A stretch of DNA of 57,586 nucleotides from Gammaproteobacteria bacterium (GCA_017425245.1 JAFOOX010000033.1:1-57586), one strand, 5' to 3'; counted from the first letter of the stretch, positions 48,580 through 57,409 are shown. A program made the numbers and translations. The notes: generated by a model from the sequence alone, not told the origin.

Positions 48580-51236
48580 CAGTTACCTGCCGCTGCGGCC
48601 CGGAACGGGTCGTTGTAGTACTGGCCACCACCATCGAGCCATTCGGCGATCTGCTTGAGTTCGGCGCCGTTGAGGTAACCGGCGTGGCTGCCACCAGCAG
48701 CAAACAGGTCGAAGAACAGATCGTTGTTGCTGGCCCCGGCGGCGTTGAGCGGGGCGGCAATGGCCACAGTCACCAGCACCGGAATCGGCTCGTTGTTGTC
48801 ATCGAGGATCAGCTCGCCATTGGCATCGCGCTGATAGATAGGGTCGCCATTGCCATCCACGGCCGGTACCAGCCGATCGCGCACCACCCCTTCCACCAGC
48901 TCCTGTTCGTTATCGCCAAACAGCAGTTCGCGGAAGCTCACCGCCTGCTGCGGCTGATCGGGCGAGGGGTTGGCAGAGAGATCAAGCTGACCGGCCGGCA
49001 ACTGGGCCAGACCGTCCGCATCCACCGGGGCATGGCAGCTGGTGCAGCGGTAGTTGGCCACTTCCATCTCCAGCTCATCCAGCTGCGGCCGCTCCGCCTG
49101 CCACAGCGGCTGAATGCTGGTGGGGTAATCGTGGCTGATACGGCAGGCCGGCAACCAGCTGGTAAAGCAGCTGCTGCCCGCCGGTACGCCCGCCGCCATA
49201 TCGGCATAACGCAGGCTGATGGTCGGGTCCGGGGTACGCAGCGCCGGGTCGGTCCACAGATCGGCTTTGACCAGATCGGCAGCCACCGCCGGTACGCCAT
49301 CGAGGCGAGCGACAATCTCGGCCATGGTCTCGCCGGCATCGGCAAAGCGCGCCGGGTTGGTGTTGGGATAAGGCTGGCCGGTGACGGGTGCACCCAAGTG
49401 AGCCGACGGCGCTTCGGCATCGCTGCGGCCATGGGGCAAGGTGCTGGTGGCGCTGTGGCAGCCACTGCACTGGCGCTGCTCGCCACTTTGCAGGGTCAGC
49501 CACTGCAGATGGCGCGGCCCTACCCGCTTGCCCTCGGCATCGGTCAGCTCCAGCGCCAGCGCCACATTGGCCGGCAGCCGCACCTTGACCGAGCCATCCG
49601 GCTCGACCGGGGCATAGCCCACCAGCTCGCGCATCAGCTGGCCACCGGCCACACCAAAGGCGCTGTTGTCGAACTCCACCACATCGTCGTCGGGCATGGG
49701 CACGCCGCGCCAGAAGCGGACAAAGTGCACCGGCCGCTCAGCGCTGGTGGTGCGCGCCGGATCGGCCAGCGCAGCGATACCGCCGGGGGCGACATCGACA
49801 CCATCGAGGTCATAGACACTGCGAATGGCGAGAATGGCGCTGCCCTCGGCCACACCACGACTGTCCAGCTCACCCTCGCCCTCACCGACCACCGGATCGG
49901 CACGAAAGGCCGGCCGTGGCCGCGCCTGCATCACCACCGGCTCGGTCAGCATCTGCCCGTCGCGGGCCAGCACCACCGGGCGCTGGGTCTGCTCGGCCGG
50001 GTTGTAGACCCAGATGCCGTAGAGCGGCGGCGCCGGCTCGGCCCCTGCGGCGCTGATGTTGTCAGCGCCGCAGGGCTCAATCGGCCCCGGCGGCTCGGCA
50101 GCGGCGTTGAGCTGCATGCGGCAGGGCGACCAGGAGAGCAGCAGCCGGCCCGTGTCATCAAACATGGCGCTGGCGCTGTGGATGCGGCCGGCGGGCGATG
50201 GCAATTCATCGGTGCGCACCTCGCCAAAGGTGGCCGACCACTGGCCGCTGCTGCCGCTGCCGTCCGCGGTGGTCTGCTCGGCATCAATAAAGTTGTCGCT
50301 GTCGATATAGACCAGCTCGCCGCCGTAGTAGTCGGTCTCGCGCCGGCGGATCAGCGCCAGCAGCCGACCTTCGGCATCTTCGAGCAGCCGGGCGTAGTCG
50401 ATCTCGTCGCCATCGGTGCCGCTGGTGTGGCTGTGCCAGCCATAGAGCAGCTCGGCCTGATAGCCGCCCGGCTCCATGCGATAGAGATGCAGGCCATCGC
50501 GCCCCGGCATGCGGTCCCAGCGCAGGTAGCTGACCCGGCCATCGGCGGTCACCAGCGGCGCCAGATCATGGCTCTGGTTAAAGGTGAGCTGGGTCAGATT
50601 GCCGCCATCCGGGTCCATCACATGCAGGTTGAAGGCCGGCCCCTGACGATCTTCGCTGTCGCCACTGTACTGCGGCCGCCCCTCATCAAGGAGGATGGCG
50701 CGGCCGGTGCGCTGGCGGCTGGAACTGAAGATGATGCGGCCATCGGCCAGCCAGGCGGGCATGCGATCATGGCCGGCGGCGGCCAGCCGATCATCGCTGA
50801 TCAGGCGGCGCAGGCTGTCGCTGCTGCGGTCATATTGCCACAGCGCCCAGGGCGGCTGGTCGTCGGGGTCACCAGCGGGATCAAGGGGGCCACGGGCGGC
50901 AAACAGCAGCCGCTCGCCATCATGGGAGACGGTCAGATCGGCAATATCGACCAGGGCATCGGCGCCATAGAGGCGCGGCGTCAGATCGCGCTCGGCGGCC
51001 GAGGTGGCCAGCCGCTCGCGCAGCAGCAGACGGGCACCGACGGCAAAGGCCTCGGGGCGCACCAGATCGTCCGTCATCAGGGTTTGGGCGTCATCACGGG
51101 GCAGCGGCCGTTCGATATAGGCCAGCGGGTAATCGACCACCACCGGATCGGGGCTCTGCGAGCCACCGCCGCCACAGCCAGCAAGTAGCAGAGACGCGGC
51201 CACGGCAATAGGTACAACTAATATGGCCCGACTCAT
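48579..51236 (-). CDS. HzsA-related di-haem c-type cytochrome lipoprotein
   Basis: 885 residues. Lipobox SLLLAGC. Residues ~80-360 contain TolB/PD40-like propeller blades (DLTVSHDGERLLFAARG, MPAWLADGRIIFSSSR, AFNLHVMDPDGGNLTQLTFN). The C-terminal half has two haem sites, CSGCH (~residue 589) and CTSCH (~731). The architecture is that of proteins annotated as related to the hydrazine synthase alpha subunit, but hydrazine synthesis is not implied. First gene of the minus-strand operon, divergent from a second cytochrome operon. Probably exported and lipid-anchored, haem attached by the Ccm system. Confidence 0.85.
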   Translation of the reverse strand: MSRAILVVPIAVAASLLLAGCGGGGSQSPDPVVVDYPLAYIERPLPRDDAQTLMTDDLVRPEAFAVGARLLLRERLATSAAERDLTPRLYGADALVDIADLTVSHDGERLLFAARGPLDPAGDPDDQPPWALWQYDRSSDSLRRLISDDRLAAAGHDRMPAWLADGRIIFSSSRQRTGRAILLDEGRPQYSGDSEDRQGPAFNLHVMDPDGGNLTQLTFNQSHDLAPLVTADGRVSYLRWDRMPGRDGLHLYRMEPGGYQAELLYGWHSHTSGTDGDEIDYARLLEDAEGRLLALIRRRETDYYGGELVYIDSDNFIDAEQTTADGSGSSGQWSATFGEVRTDELPSPAGRIHSASAMFDDTGRLLLSWSPCRMQLNAAAEPPGPIEPCGADNISAAGAEPAPPLYGIWVYNPAEQTQRPVVLARDGQMLTEPVVMQARPRPAFRADPVVGEGEGELDSRGVAEGSAILAIRSVYDLDGVDVAPGGIAALADPARTTSAERPVHFVRFWRGVPMPDDDVVEFDNSAFGVAGGQLMRELVGYAPVEPDGSVKVRLPANVALALELTDAEGKRVGPRHLQWLTLQSGEQRQCSGCHSATSTLPHGRSDAEAPSAHLGAPVTGQPYPNTNPARFADAGETMAEIVARLDGVPAVAADLVKADLWTDPALRTPDPTISLRYADMAAGVPAGSSCFTSWLPACRISHDYPTSIQPLWQAERPQLDELEMEVANYRCTSCHAPVDADGLAQLPAGQLDLSANPSPDQPQQAVSFRELLFGDNEQELVEGVVRDRLVPAVDGNGDPIYQRDANGELILDDNNEPIPVLVTVAIAAPLNAAGASNNDLFFDLFAAGGSHAGYLNGAELKQIAEWLDGGGQYYNDPFRAAAAGN

Positions 51237-51464
51237 GTCACCCCAAGCTCCTGCCCGACTCCGTGTGATGATGCGTCTGTTTTGGTCCCTGCCGCAGCGG
51301 GGAATGGATTATGCGTAGGGAGGATCACATTTGACAGGCAGCCTTCTGTACTGGCGTTGCAATTTTGTGCGCAAGCCCACAATTTGCCCGGGGTGATGCG
51401 CGAGGGTGGCTTGAGTTCGATCAATAGTTGCGCACAATGCCACCAACCTTGAGACCGGCACCGG
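51237..51464. promoter_or_regulatory. Divergent promoter region of the two cytochrome operons
   Basis: 228 bp. An inverted pair TTGTGCGCAA (51365-51374) and TTGCGCACAA (51428-51437), 53 bp apart, is the clearest operator candidate; each half is itself nearly palindromic. TTGACA occurs at 51334-51339 without a good -10. Both operons probably fire from here under common control. Confidence 0.55.
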
Positions 51465-52673
51465 ATGGCCCCTGTGAACACCCCCATGCAGCGACTGCTG
51501 CCCCTGCTGTTGCTGCTGGCGGCCTGTTCCGCCCAAGGTGGCAGCCGCGAACAGGCCCAGCGCATCCACGACCGCCTGACCGGGGTACCGGCGGATGCGG
51601 CCACCCTCGATGCCATGGCGGCGCTGATCAGCGATGGCAATGCCCAAGCCGCCGCCGAACTGGCGATGAGCGACGACGCCTTTTATGACGTCACCCTGCG
51701 CCGTATGGCCGCCGCCTGGACCAACCGCGAGCAGAACCTGTTTGTGTCGCTCAATGACTACATCGCCACCGTGGTGGGGATGGTGCGCGACGACCGCGAC
51801 TTCCGCGAGCTGCTCTACGGCGACTATCTCTATGTCGCCGATGCCAGCGGCCTGCCCGCCTACAGCGTCAGCGATAACCGCCACTACGAAGAAGTAGAAG
51901 CGCGCGGCCTGAACCTGCAGCAGGTGCTGACGCCACGGCCGCAGACCAGCCTCAACGGCCTGCCCGCCGAGGCGGTGGCCGGGGTGATCACCAGCCGTGC
52001 CGCCGCCCAGTCGTTCTTTATTGCCGGTACCAACCGCGCCATGTTCCGCTTCACCCTGATGAGCCAGCTGTGCCGCGATCTGGAGCAGGTCAGCGACACC
52101 ACCCGCACCCCGGATCGCATCCGCCAGGATGTCAGCCGCAGCCCCGGTGGCGACAGCCGGGTGTACCTCAACAACTGCGTTGGCTGCCACGCCGGTATGG
52201 ACCCGCTGGCCCAGGCCTTCGCCTACTACAACTTCAGCTACGACCGCGACAACGATCCGCTCGGCGCCAACGGCCGCCTCACCTACAACGCCACCGGCCA
52301 GCTCGATGCGGCCACCGGCAGCCGGGTGGTGGCCAAATACCATATCAACAGCAACAGCTTCGCCCCCGGCTACATCACCCCCGATGACCGCTGGGACAAC
52401 TACTGGCGTGCCGGCCGTGGCAGCCTGCTTGGTTGGGATCCAAGACTGCCCGGTCACGGCAACGGCGCGCGCAGCATGGGTCAGGAGCTGGCCCACAGCG
52501 AGGCCTTTGCCCAGTGTCAGGTGGAGAAGGTGTTCACCAACGTCTGCCTGCGCGATCCGGTCAACAGCGGTGATCGCAGCGCCATCAGCGCCATGGTGGC
52601 CAACTTCGCCGCCAACGGCTTTAGCTTAAAAACGGTGTTTGCCGACGCCGCCGTTCACTGCATGGGGGATTAA
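51465..52673 (+). CDS. Mono-haem c-type cytochrome lipoprotein
   Basis: 402 residues; the start may be the ATG at 51486 instead. Lipobox LLLLLAAC. Mostly helical, with one haem-binding site NNCVGCHAGMDPLAQAFAYY (~residue 238) in a sequence resembling the C-terminal DUF1585/1588 parts of planctomycete-type cytochrome proteins (GMDPLAxAF). A second segment has CQVEKVFTNVCLRDP. It starts the plus-strand operon divergent from the HzsA-like gene and is followed 3 bp later by the LamG cytochrome gene. Confidence 0.83.
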   Translation: MAPVNTPMQRLLPLLLLLAACSAQGGSREQAQRIHDRLTGVPADAATLDAMAALISDGNAQAAAELAMSDDAFYDVTLRRMAAAWTNREQNLFVSLNDYIATVVGMVRDDRDFRELLYGDYLYVADASGLPAYSVSDNRHYEEVEARGLNLQQVLTPRPQTSLNGLPAEAVAGVITSRAAAQSFFIAGTNRAMFRFTLMSQLCRDLEQVSDTTRTPDRIRQDVSRSPGGDSRVYLNNCVGCHAGMDPLAQAFAYYNFSYDRDNDPLGANGRLTYNATGQLDAATGSRVVAKYHINSNSFAPGYITPDDRWDNYWRAGRGSLLGWDPRLPGHGNGARSMGQELAHSEAFAQCQVEKVFTNVCLRDPVNSGDRSAISAMVANFAANGFSLKTVFADAAVHCMGD

Positions 52674-52676
52674 CCA

Positions 52677-55109
52677 ATGCGCTATCCCCTGCTTGCCCTG
52701 CTCATACTGCTGCTTTCCGCCTGTGGTGGTGGTGATACCCAAAGCAACCCGCCGCCCGAGCCGCCCGACGACAACAGCAACTACAGCGGCCCGCCGCCGG
52801 CCACCGCCGATGTGCAGCAGTTCAAGGTGTCGCTGTGGGACAACATCGCCGCCAACAACCGCTGCGGCCAGTGCCACGGCACCGGTGGCCAGGTGCCCAC
52901 CTTTGCCCGCAACGACAACATCAACCTCGCCTATGGCGAGGCCAACCCGCTGGTCAACCTGAGCGAACCGGCCCAGTCGCGGCTGGTGACCAAGGTCGGC
53001 GGTGGCCACAACTGCTGGCTGGAGAGTAACGGCGCCTGCGCCGACACCATGGCCCGCTGGATCAGCAACTGGGCCGGCACCAGCGGCGGGGGCGGCACCA
53101 CCGAGATCGAGCTGCGCGACCCGGAACTCAAAACCCCCGGCGCCAGCAAGGCCCTGCCGGAGGACAGCAGCCTCTACGCCAGCACCATCTGGCCACTGGC
53201 CACCGAATACTGCGCCCGCTGCCACAGCGACAGCGCCCAGTTCCCGCAGCAGCCGCTGTTTGCCCACAGCGATGTGGATGCCGCCTACAGCTTCGGCAAA
53301 ACCAAGATCGACCTCGACACCCCGGCCCGCAGCCGGCTGGTGGTGCGCCTGCGCGACGAGTTCCACAACTGCTGGAGCAGCTGCAGCAGTGACGCCGCCG
53401 AGATGGAAGCGGCGGTCAGCGCCTTTAGCGCGGCCCTCGACAGCACCGCCATCGACGAAGAGCTGGTCACCTCCTACGCCCTGCACCTGAGCGACGGCAT
53501 AGTCGCTAGCGGCGGTGGCCGCTACGAGAACAACCTGATCGCCTTCTATCAGTTCAAGACCGGCAGCGGCACCACCGCCTACGACACCAGCGGCATCGAA
53601 CCCGCCCTGAACCTGAGCCTGAGTGGCGATGTCAGCTGGCTGGCCGGCTGGGGGCTGCAGTTCAATGGCGGCCGGGCCAAGGCTCAGGGTTCCACCACCG
53701 CCAGCAGCAAGCTGCAGCAGCTGATCACCGCCACCGGCGAATACAGCATCGAGGCCTGGGTCGCCCCGGCCAACGTCACCCAGGAGGGGCCGGCGCGCAT
53801 TGTCAGCTACAGCGGCTCCACCACCGAACGCAACCTGATGCTGGGCCAGACCCTCTACAACTACGACCTGCTCAACCGCAGCAGCGACAGCGATGGCAAT
53901 GGCGATCCGGCCCTCTCCACCGCCGATGGCGACGAGGTACTGCAGGCCACGTTGCAGCATGTGGTGGCCAGCTTTGATCCGGTCAACGGCCGCCGCCTGC
54001 ATGTGAACGGCGAGCTGGTGGCCGCCGATGGCGTCTCCACCAGTCTGGCCGGCTGGGAATCCAACTACGCGCTGGTGCTCGGCAACGAAGTGTCGGGCGA
54101 CCGCCCCTGGGCCGGCTCAATGCGGCTGCTGGCGATCTACAACCGCGCCTTGAGCGACAGCCAGATCAACCAGAACTTCGCCGCCGGGGTGGGCGAGAAG
54201 TTCTTCCTGCTGTTCTCGGTGGCTGACCTCATCAACCTGCCGCGCACCTATCTGGTGTTCGAGGTCAGCCAGTTCGACAACTACAGCTACCTGTTTAACC
54301 AGCCGTTCCTCATCAACCTCGATGGCGCCAGCCTGCCGGCGGCGCTGCCGATGCGCGGCCTGCGCATTGGCGTCAACGGCCGCGAGGTGGCGGTGGGTCA
54401 GGTGTTTGCTGCCCTCGATCTCAATCTGGCCATGGGCACGAGCTTAAGCGAGGCGCTGCCGCTCTCCCGTCAGGGAGCGGTGATCGCCAGCGAGAAGGGG
54501 TCGCAGAGCGATGAGTTCTTCCTCACCTTCGACCGCTTTGGCGAAGCCAGCTATGTGCGCCTGGAGCCCGAGGTCACCCCGCCACCGCTGCCCGCCGATG
54601 GCGAGCCGCAGGCGACAGTGGGGCTGCGCACCTTTGCCGAGGTCAACGCCAGCATGGCCCGCCTCACCGGCATTCCGCGCACCACGCCATCCATTGCCGC
54701 CACCTATCTGCAGGTGGAACAGGCGCTGCCCGCCACCGAACAGCTGGAGACCTTTGTCTCGTCGCAGCAGATGGCGGTCACCCAGCTGGCGATCGGCTAC
54801 TGCGACCTGCTGATCGACACCCCGGCGGCGCGCACCGCCCTGCTGCCGGATCTCGATCTCAACGCGGCCCCGGCCACGGCGCTGAGCTTGGCCAACCGCA
54901 ACGCGGTGCTGATCGATCCGCTGATCAGCCGCTTTATGGGGGTCAATCTGGCCACCCAGCCGGCCGGCAGCGAGGTCAGCACCGAGCTGTCGAACCTGGT
55001 CACCCGCCTCTCCGCCTGTGGTGCCAGCTGCCCGGTCAGCCGCACTGCGGTCATCGCCAAATCCACCTGCGCCGCGCTGCTTGGCAGCGCCACGCTGCTG
55101 CTGCAATAA
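52677..55109 (+). CDS. Di-haem lipoprotein with LamG-like domain
   Basis: 810 residues. Lipobox LILLLSAC followed by a Pro-rich linker. Haem sites NNRCGQCHGTGG (~residue 62) and EYCARCHSDSAQ (~178). Residues ~285-505 form a LamG/concanavalin-type jellyroll (LIAFYQFKTGSGTTAYDTSG, TGEYSIEAWVAP, LQHVVASFDPVNGRRLHVNG, LLAIYNRALSDSQI). The C-terminal ~300 residues have no recognised domain but contain paired cysteines near the end (ACGASCPVS). A surface cytochrome with a glycan- or protein-binding module. Ten bp before the Tat-exported gene. Confidence 0.85.
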   Translation: MRYPLLALLILLLSACGGGDTQSNPPPEPPDDNSNYSGPPPATADVQQFKVSLWDNIAANNRCGQCHGTGGQVPTFARNDNINLAYGEANPLVNLSEPAQSRLVTKVGGGHNCWLESNGACADTMARWISNWAGTSGGGGTTEIELRDPELKTPGASKALPEDSSLYASTIWPLATEYCARCHSDSAQFPQQPLFAHSDVDAAYSFGKTKIDLDTPARSRLVVRLRDEFHNCWSSCSSDAAEMEAAVSAFSAALDSTAIDEELVTSYALHLSDGIVASGGGRYENNLIAFYQFKTGSGTTAYDTSGIEPALNLSLSGDVSWLAGWGLQFNGGRAKAQGSTTASSKLQQLITATGEYSIEAWVAPANVTQEGPARIVSYSGSTTERNLMLGQTLYNYDLLNRSSDSDGNGDPALSTADGDEVLQATLQHVVASFDPVNGRRLHVNGELVAADGVSTSLAGWESNYALVLGNEVSGDRPWAGSMRLLAIYNRALSDSQINQNFAAGVGEKFFLLFSVADLINLPRTYLVFEVSQFDNYSYLFNQPFLINLDGASLPAALPMRGLRIGVNGREVAVGQVFAALDLNLAMGTSLSEALPLSRQGAVIASEKGSQSDEFFLTFDRFGEASYVRLEPEVTPPPLPADGEPQATVGLRTFAEVNASMARLTGIPRTTPSIAATYLQVEQALPATEQLETFVSSQQMAVTQLAIGYCDLLIDTPAARTALLPDLDLNAAPATALSLANRNAVLIDPLISRFMGVNLATQPAGSEVSTELSNLVTRLSACGASCPVSRTAVIAKSTCAALLGSATLLLQ

Positions 55110-55119
55110 GGAGAGGCCG

Positions 55120-56709
55120 ATGTCCCGTTTTCGCCATCGTCCACAGCCCGGCCGCCCTGTCGCCCTCGATACCCCGATCCTCCACGGCGACCACAGCCGC
55201 CCGGTCACCCGCCGCGACTTTCTCGCCGCTGGCCTCGCCAAAGGGGCCGCGGTGCTGGCCGGCAGCTCGATCCTGTCGCTGTTTGCCAACCCGCGTGCCG
55301 CCTACGCCGCCCTCTCCAGCGATCTGGCGGCACTGCGCAGCAGCTGCGGCATCGCCGTGCAGGGGGCCGGCAAGATCCCCTTCATCTGCTTTGATCTGGC
55401 CGGCGGCGCCAATATCGCCGGCTCCAACGTGCTGGTCGGCGGCAGCGGCGGGCCGCTCGATTTCCTCTCCACCGAGGGCTACAACAAACTCGGCCTGCCC
55501 GGCGACATCATCCCCAGCCGCTCAACGGTGGCCGGCAATCAGGTGCTGTCGAACATCGATCAGCGCCTCGACCTGCCCTTTCACAGCGACAGCGCCTTTT
55601 TGCGCGGCATCGTCGAGCGCGCCGCCCCGGAAACCGCCGCCCGCATCAGCGGCACGGTGATCGCCGCCCGCTCGGAAAACGACACCGGCAACAACCCCCA
55701 CAACCCGATGTATGGCATTGCCAAAGCCGGCGCCGACGGCAGCCTGCTGTCGCTGATCGGCTCGCGCAATGCCGACTCCGGCGGCAACTCGATGGCGCCG
55801 CTGCTGATGATCGACCCCGGCAAACGCCCGACCAAAGTGGACCGCCCCAGCGATGTCACCGGCCTGGTCGATACCGGCAATCTGGTCGGCCTGCTCGATC
55901 AGGCCGATGCGGTGGCGGTGATGGAATCGATCGTGCGTATCTCTGATCGCAAGCTGGGCAGCGTCAACACCAACGTCAGCCGCGACGAGGTGCTGAAAGA
56001 GCTGGTGCGCTGCGGCTATGTCAAATCGGCCGATCTGGCCGACCGCTTCGGTGATCCTTCGACCCTCAACCCGGAGCTGGACCCCGACATCGTCGGCCCC
56101 GGCGCCATCTTCTCCAGCAGCGAATTCGCCAGTGATGACGAGTTCCGCAAAACCGCCTCGGTGATGAAGCTGGTGGTCAACGGCTTTGCCGGCGCCGGCA
56201 CCATCACCATGGGCGGCTACGACTACCACACCGGCGAACGGGCCACCGGCGAACTGCGCGACCTGCGCGCCGGCCGCTGCATTGGCGCCTGCCTGGAATA
56301 CGCCGCCCGCCGTGGCGTGCCGCTGATGGTCTATGTGTTCAGCGATGGCTCGGTGGCCAGCAACGGCCGCATCGACGACAGCGTCGATGGCCGTGGCAAA
56401 GGGGAATGGACCGGCGACAACGGCAGCACCGCCGCCAGCTTCTTTCTGGTCTACAACCCCGCCGGCCGGCCGGTGGCGATCCGCCACCAGCTCGGCTACA
56501 TGCGCCCCGACGCCTCGGTAGAGACCGCCTCCAGCCCCGCCGCCAACAACGTCAACCTGCTGGTGGAGACAGTGGTGTGGAACTATCTGGCCCTGCACGG
56601 CGAACAGGGGTGGTTTGAGTCGCTGTTCCCCGCCCACGGGCTGGGGCCGGTGGCGTTGCGGGATTCGTTGACTGGGTTGGCGCCGATTGTCAGTGGCACT
56701 ATTGGCTGA
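55120..56709 (+). CDS. Tat-exported DUF1501-like protein
   Basis: 529 residues from the ATG at 55120 (AAGGAGAGG upstream). Twin-arginine signal VTRRDFLAAGLAKGAAVLAG. The body fits DUF1501-type proteins of the alkaline-phosphatase/sulfatase fold: ICFDLAGGANIAGSNVLVGG, FHSDSAFLRGIV, MGGYDYHTGERATGELRDLR and LMVYVFSDGSVASNGR. Tat export implies folding, and perhaps metal loading, in the cytoplasm. DUF1501 genes often sit beside DUF1592/1585-type cytochrome genes in Planctomycetes; here the partner has the same flavour. Enzymatic role unknown. Confidence 0.83.
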   Translation: MSRFRHRPQPGRPVALDTPILHGDHSRPVTRRDFLAAGLAKGAAVLAGSSILSLFANPRAAYAALSSDLAALRSSCGIAVQGAGKIPFICFDLAGGANIAGSNVLVGGSGGPLDFLSTEGYNKLGLPGDIIPSRSTVAGNQVLSNIDQRLDLPFHSDSAFLRGIVERAAPETAARISGTVIAARSENDTGNNPHNPMYGIAKAGADGSLLSLIGSRNADSGGNSMAPLLMIDPGKRPTKVDRPSDVTGLVDTGNLVGLLDQADAVAVMESIVRISDRKLGSVNTNVSRDEVLKELVRCGYVKSADLADRFGDPSTLNPELDPDIVGPGAIFSSSEFASDDEFRKTASVMKLVVNGFAGAGTITMGGYDYHTGERATGELRDLRAGRCIGACLEYAARRGVPLMVYVFSDGSVASNGRIDDSVDGRGKGEWTGDNGSTAASFFLVYNPAGRPVAIRHQLGYMRPDASVETASSPAANNVNLLVETVVWNYLALHGEQGWFESLFPAHGLGPVALRDSLTGLAPIVSGTIG

Positions 56710-56719
56710 GTGCCAATCC

Positions 56720-56743
56720 CCCCTCGCCCTTGCGGGAGAGGGG
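56720..56743 (+). terminator. Hairpin after the DUF1501-like gene
   Basis: CCCCTCGCCC / GGGAGAGGGG with loop TTGC (one mismatch), 10 bp after the stop codon. No T-run. The sequence belongs to a very common bacterial intergenic hairpin type. Confidence 0.5.
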
Positions 56744-56782
56744 ATGGGGGTGAGGGCCATCTCGTCATTCGTATCTGAGATT

Positions 56783-57143
56783 GCCGCTGCGCGGCGGCTG
56801 CGCGCCAACTGCGTTGGCCATTGCGCCTACGGCGTAGGCTTTGATTGCCGCTGCGCGGCGGGCGTTAAGACAAATCGCGTGGCGATTTGTATAAGAGCGC
56901 CGACTGGCCGGCGCAGGCCAGGTCTTAGATGCCCGCTGCGCGGGCCAAATGCGGCTGCGCCGCAGCTGAGCGAGGTTACCCACCTCGCGCTGGGGCAGAG
57001 GGGCGTATCGCCACGCCCCTCTGCACACCCGGGCGCCCGGTAGAGCGCCAGCATTAGGCTCTGGCGATTAGTCCGCGCTGCTTGGCGGTCGCTACAAAGT
57101 CACGTCCCTGTGCCTTAGTAGCTCTCGCGGCCATCCGGGCCGC
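56783..57143. repeat. Cluster of about 13 short hairpins, many with 3-base loops
   Basis: Perfect inverted repeats follow one another: GCCGC-TGC-GCGGC (56783, again 56847), GCCAAC-TGC-GTTGGC (56804), GCCTAC-GGC-GTAGGC (56825), ACAAATCGC-GTG-GCGATTTGT (56870), GCGCCG/CGGCGC (56897), GCCCGC-TGC-GCGGGC (56931), TGCGGC-TGC-GCCGCA (56950), GCGAGGT/ACCTCGC (56970), a 12-bp stem at 56995-57024, CCGGGCGCCCGG (57029), CGCCAG/CTGGCG (57046) and GCGGCC/GGCCGC (57127). Stems differ in sequence, yet TGC is the loop in five. No gene crosses the region convincingly. Confidence 0.85.
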
Positions 57144-57259
57144 TCACCCGCCAATCAGCCCGCAGACCGACTGGGCTGCTCAGTGATCTCGCTGACGCTC
57201 AAACGGGGTGAAACACAGCAGAACCGCGCTAGCTCTTGCTTGCACCTTTTACCTTCTAC

Positions 57260-57294
57260 CTCGCATCTCGCATCTCGCATCTCGTCACTCGTAT
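57260..57294. repeat. Heptamer array related to 26441-26524
   Basis: CTCGCAT x3 followed by CTCGTCA and CTCGTAT. The CTCGCAT unit also occurs three times at 26499-26519. Confidence 0.85.
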
Positions 57295-57409
57295 CTTTTG
57301 CTTCCCTGTGACTCCGCCGCCGCGATCAGCAATTTGTACTTGGCTCTACAGGCCACAGCCGATAGATTAGGCAGCGCTCAGGACGAGCAGCCGCAAGGAA
57401 TGGACGCCA

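Larger units (their letters stand above)
56761..57296. repeat. Hairpin-rich unit bounded by 16-bp direct repeats
   Basis: CTCGTCATTCGTATCT at 56761-56776 and CTCGTCACTCGTATCT at 57281-57296 (15 of 16 identical) enclose a non-coding segment holding the hairpin cluster and the heptamers at 57260. It could be a mobile or recombinogenic unit, or the repeats may just be heptamer remnants. Confidence 0.6.

Noticed and set aside
48684..51188. 834-codon open frame on the plus strand opposite the HzsA-like gene
   Set aside because: The minus frame has a signal peptide, propeller motifs and two haem sites. The plus frame is low in aromatic residues, rich in Gly/Ala/Arg/His and is a mirror of G+C-rich coding sequence.
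48579..51236. Hydrazine synthesis (anammox)
   Set aside because: Similarity to the HzsA architecture is only in domain layout; no HzsB/C partners and the organism is clearly a gammaproteobacterium.
48579..56709. Mtr/Omc-type extracellular electron conduit
   Set aside because: Only one or two haem sites per protein and no porin-decahaem pair; the set does not match known metal-reduction conduits.
56687..57043. 118-codon frame through the hairpin cluster
   Set aside because: It begins inside the DUF1501-like gene on the same strand and crosses many inverted repeats; composition is not protein-like.
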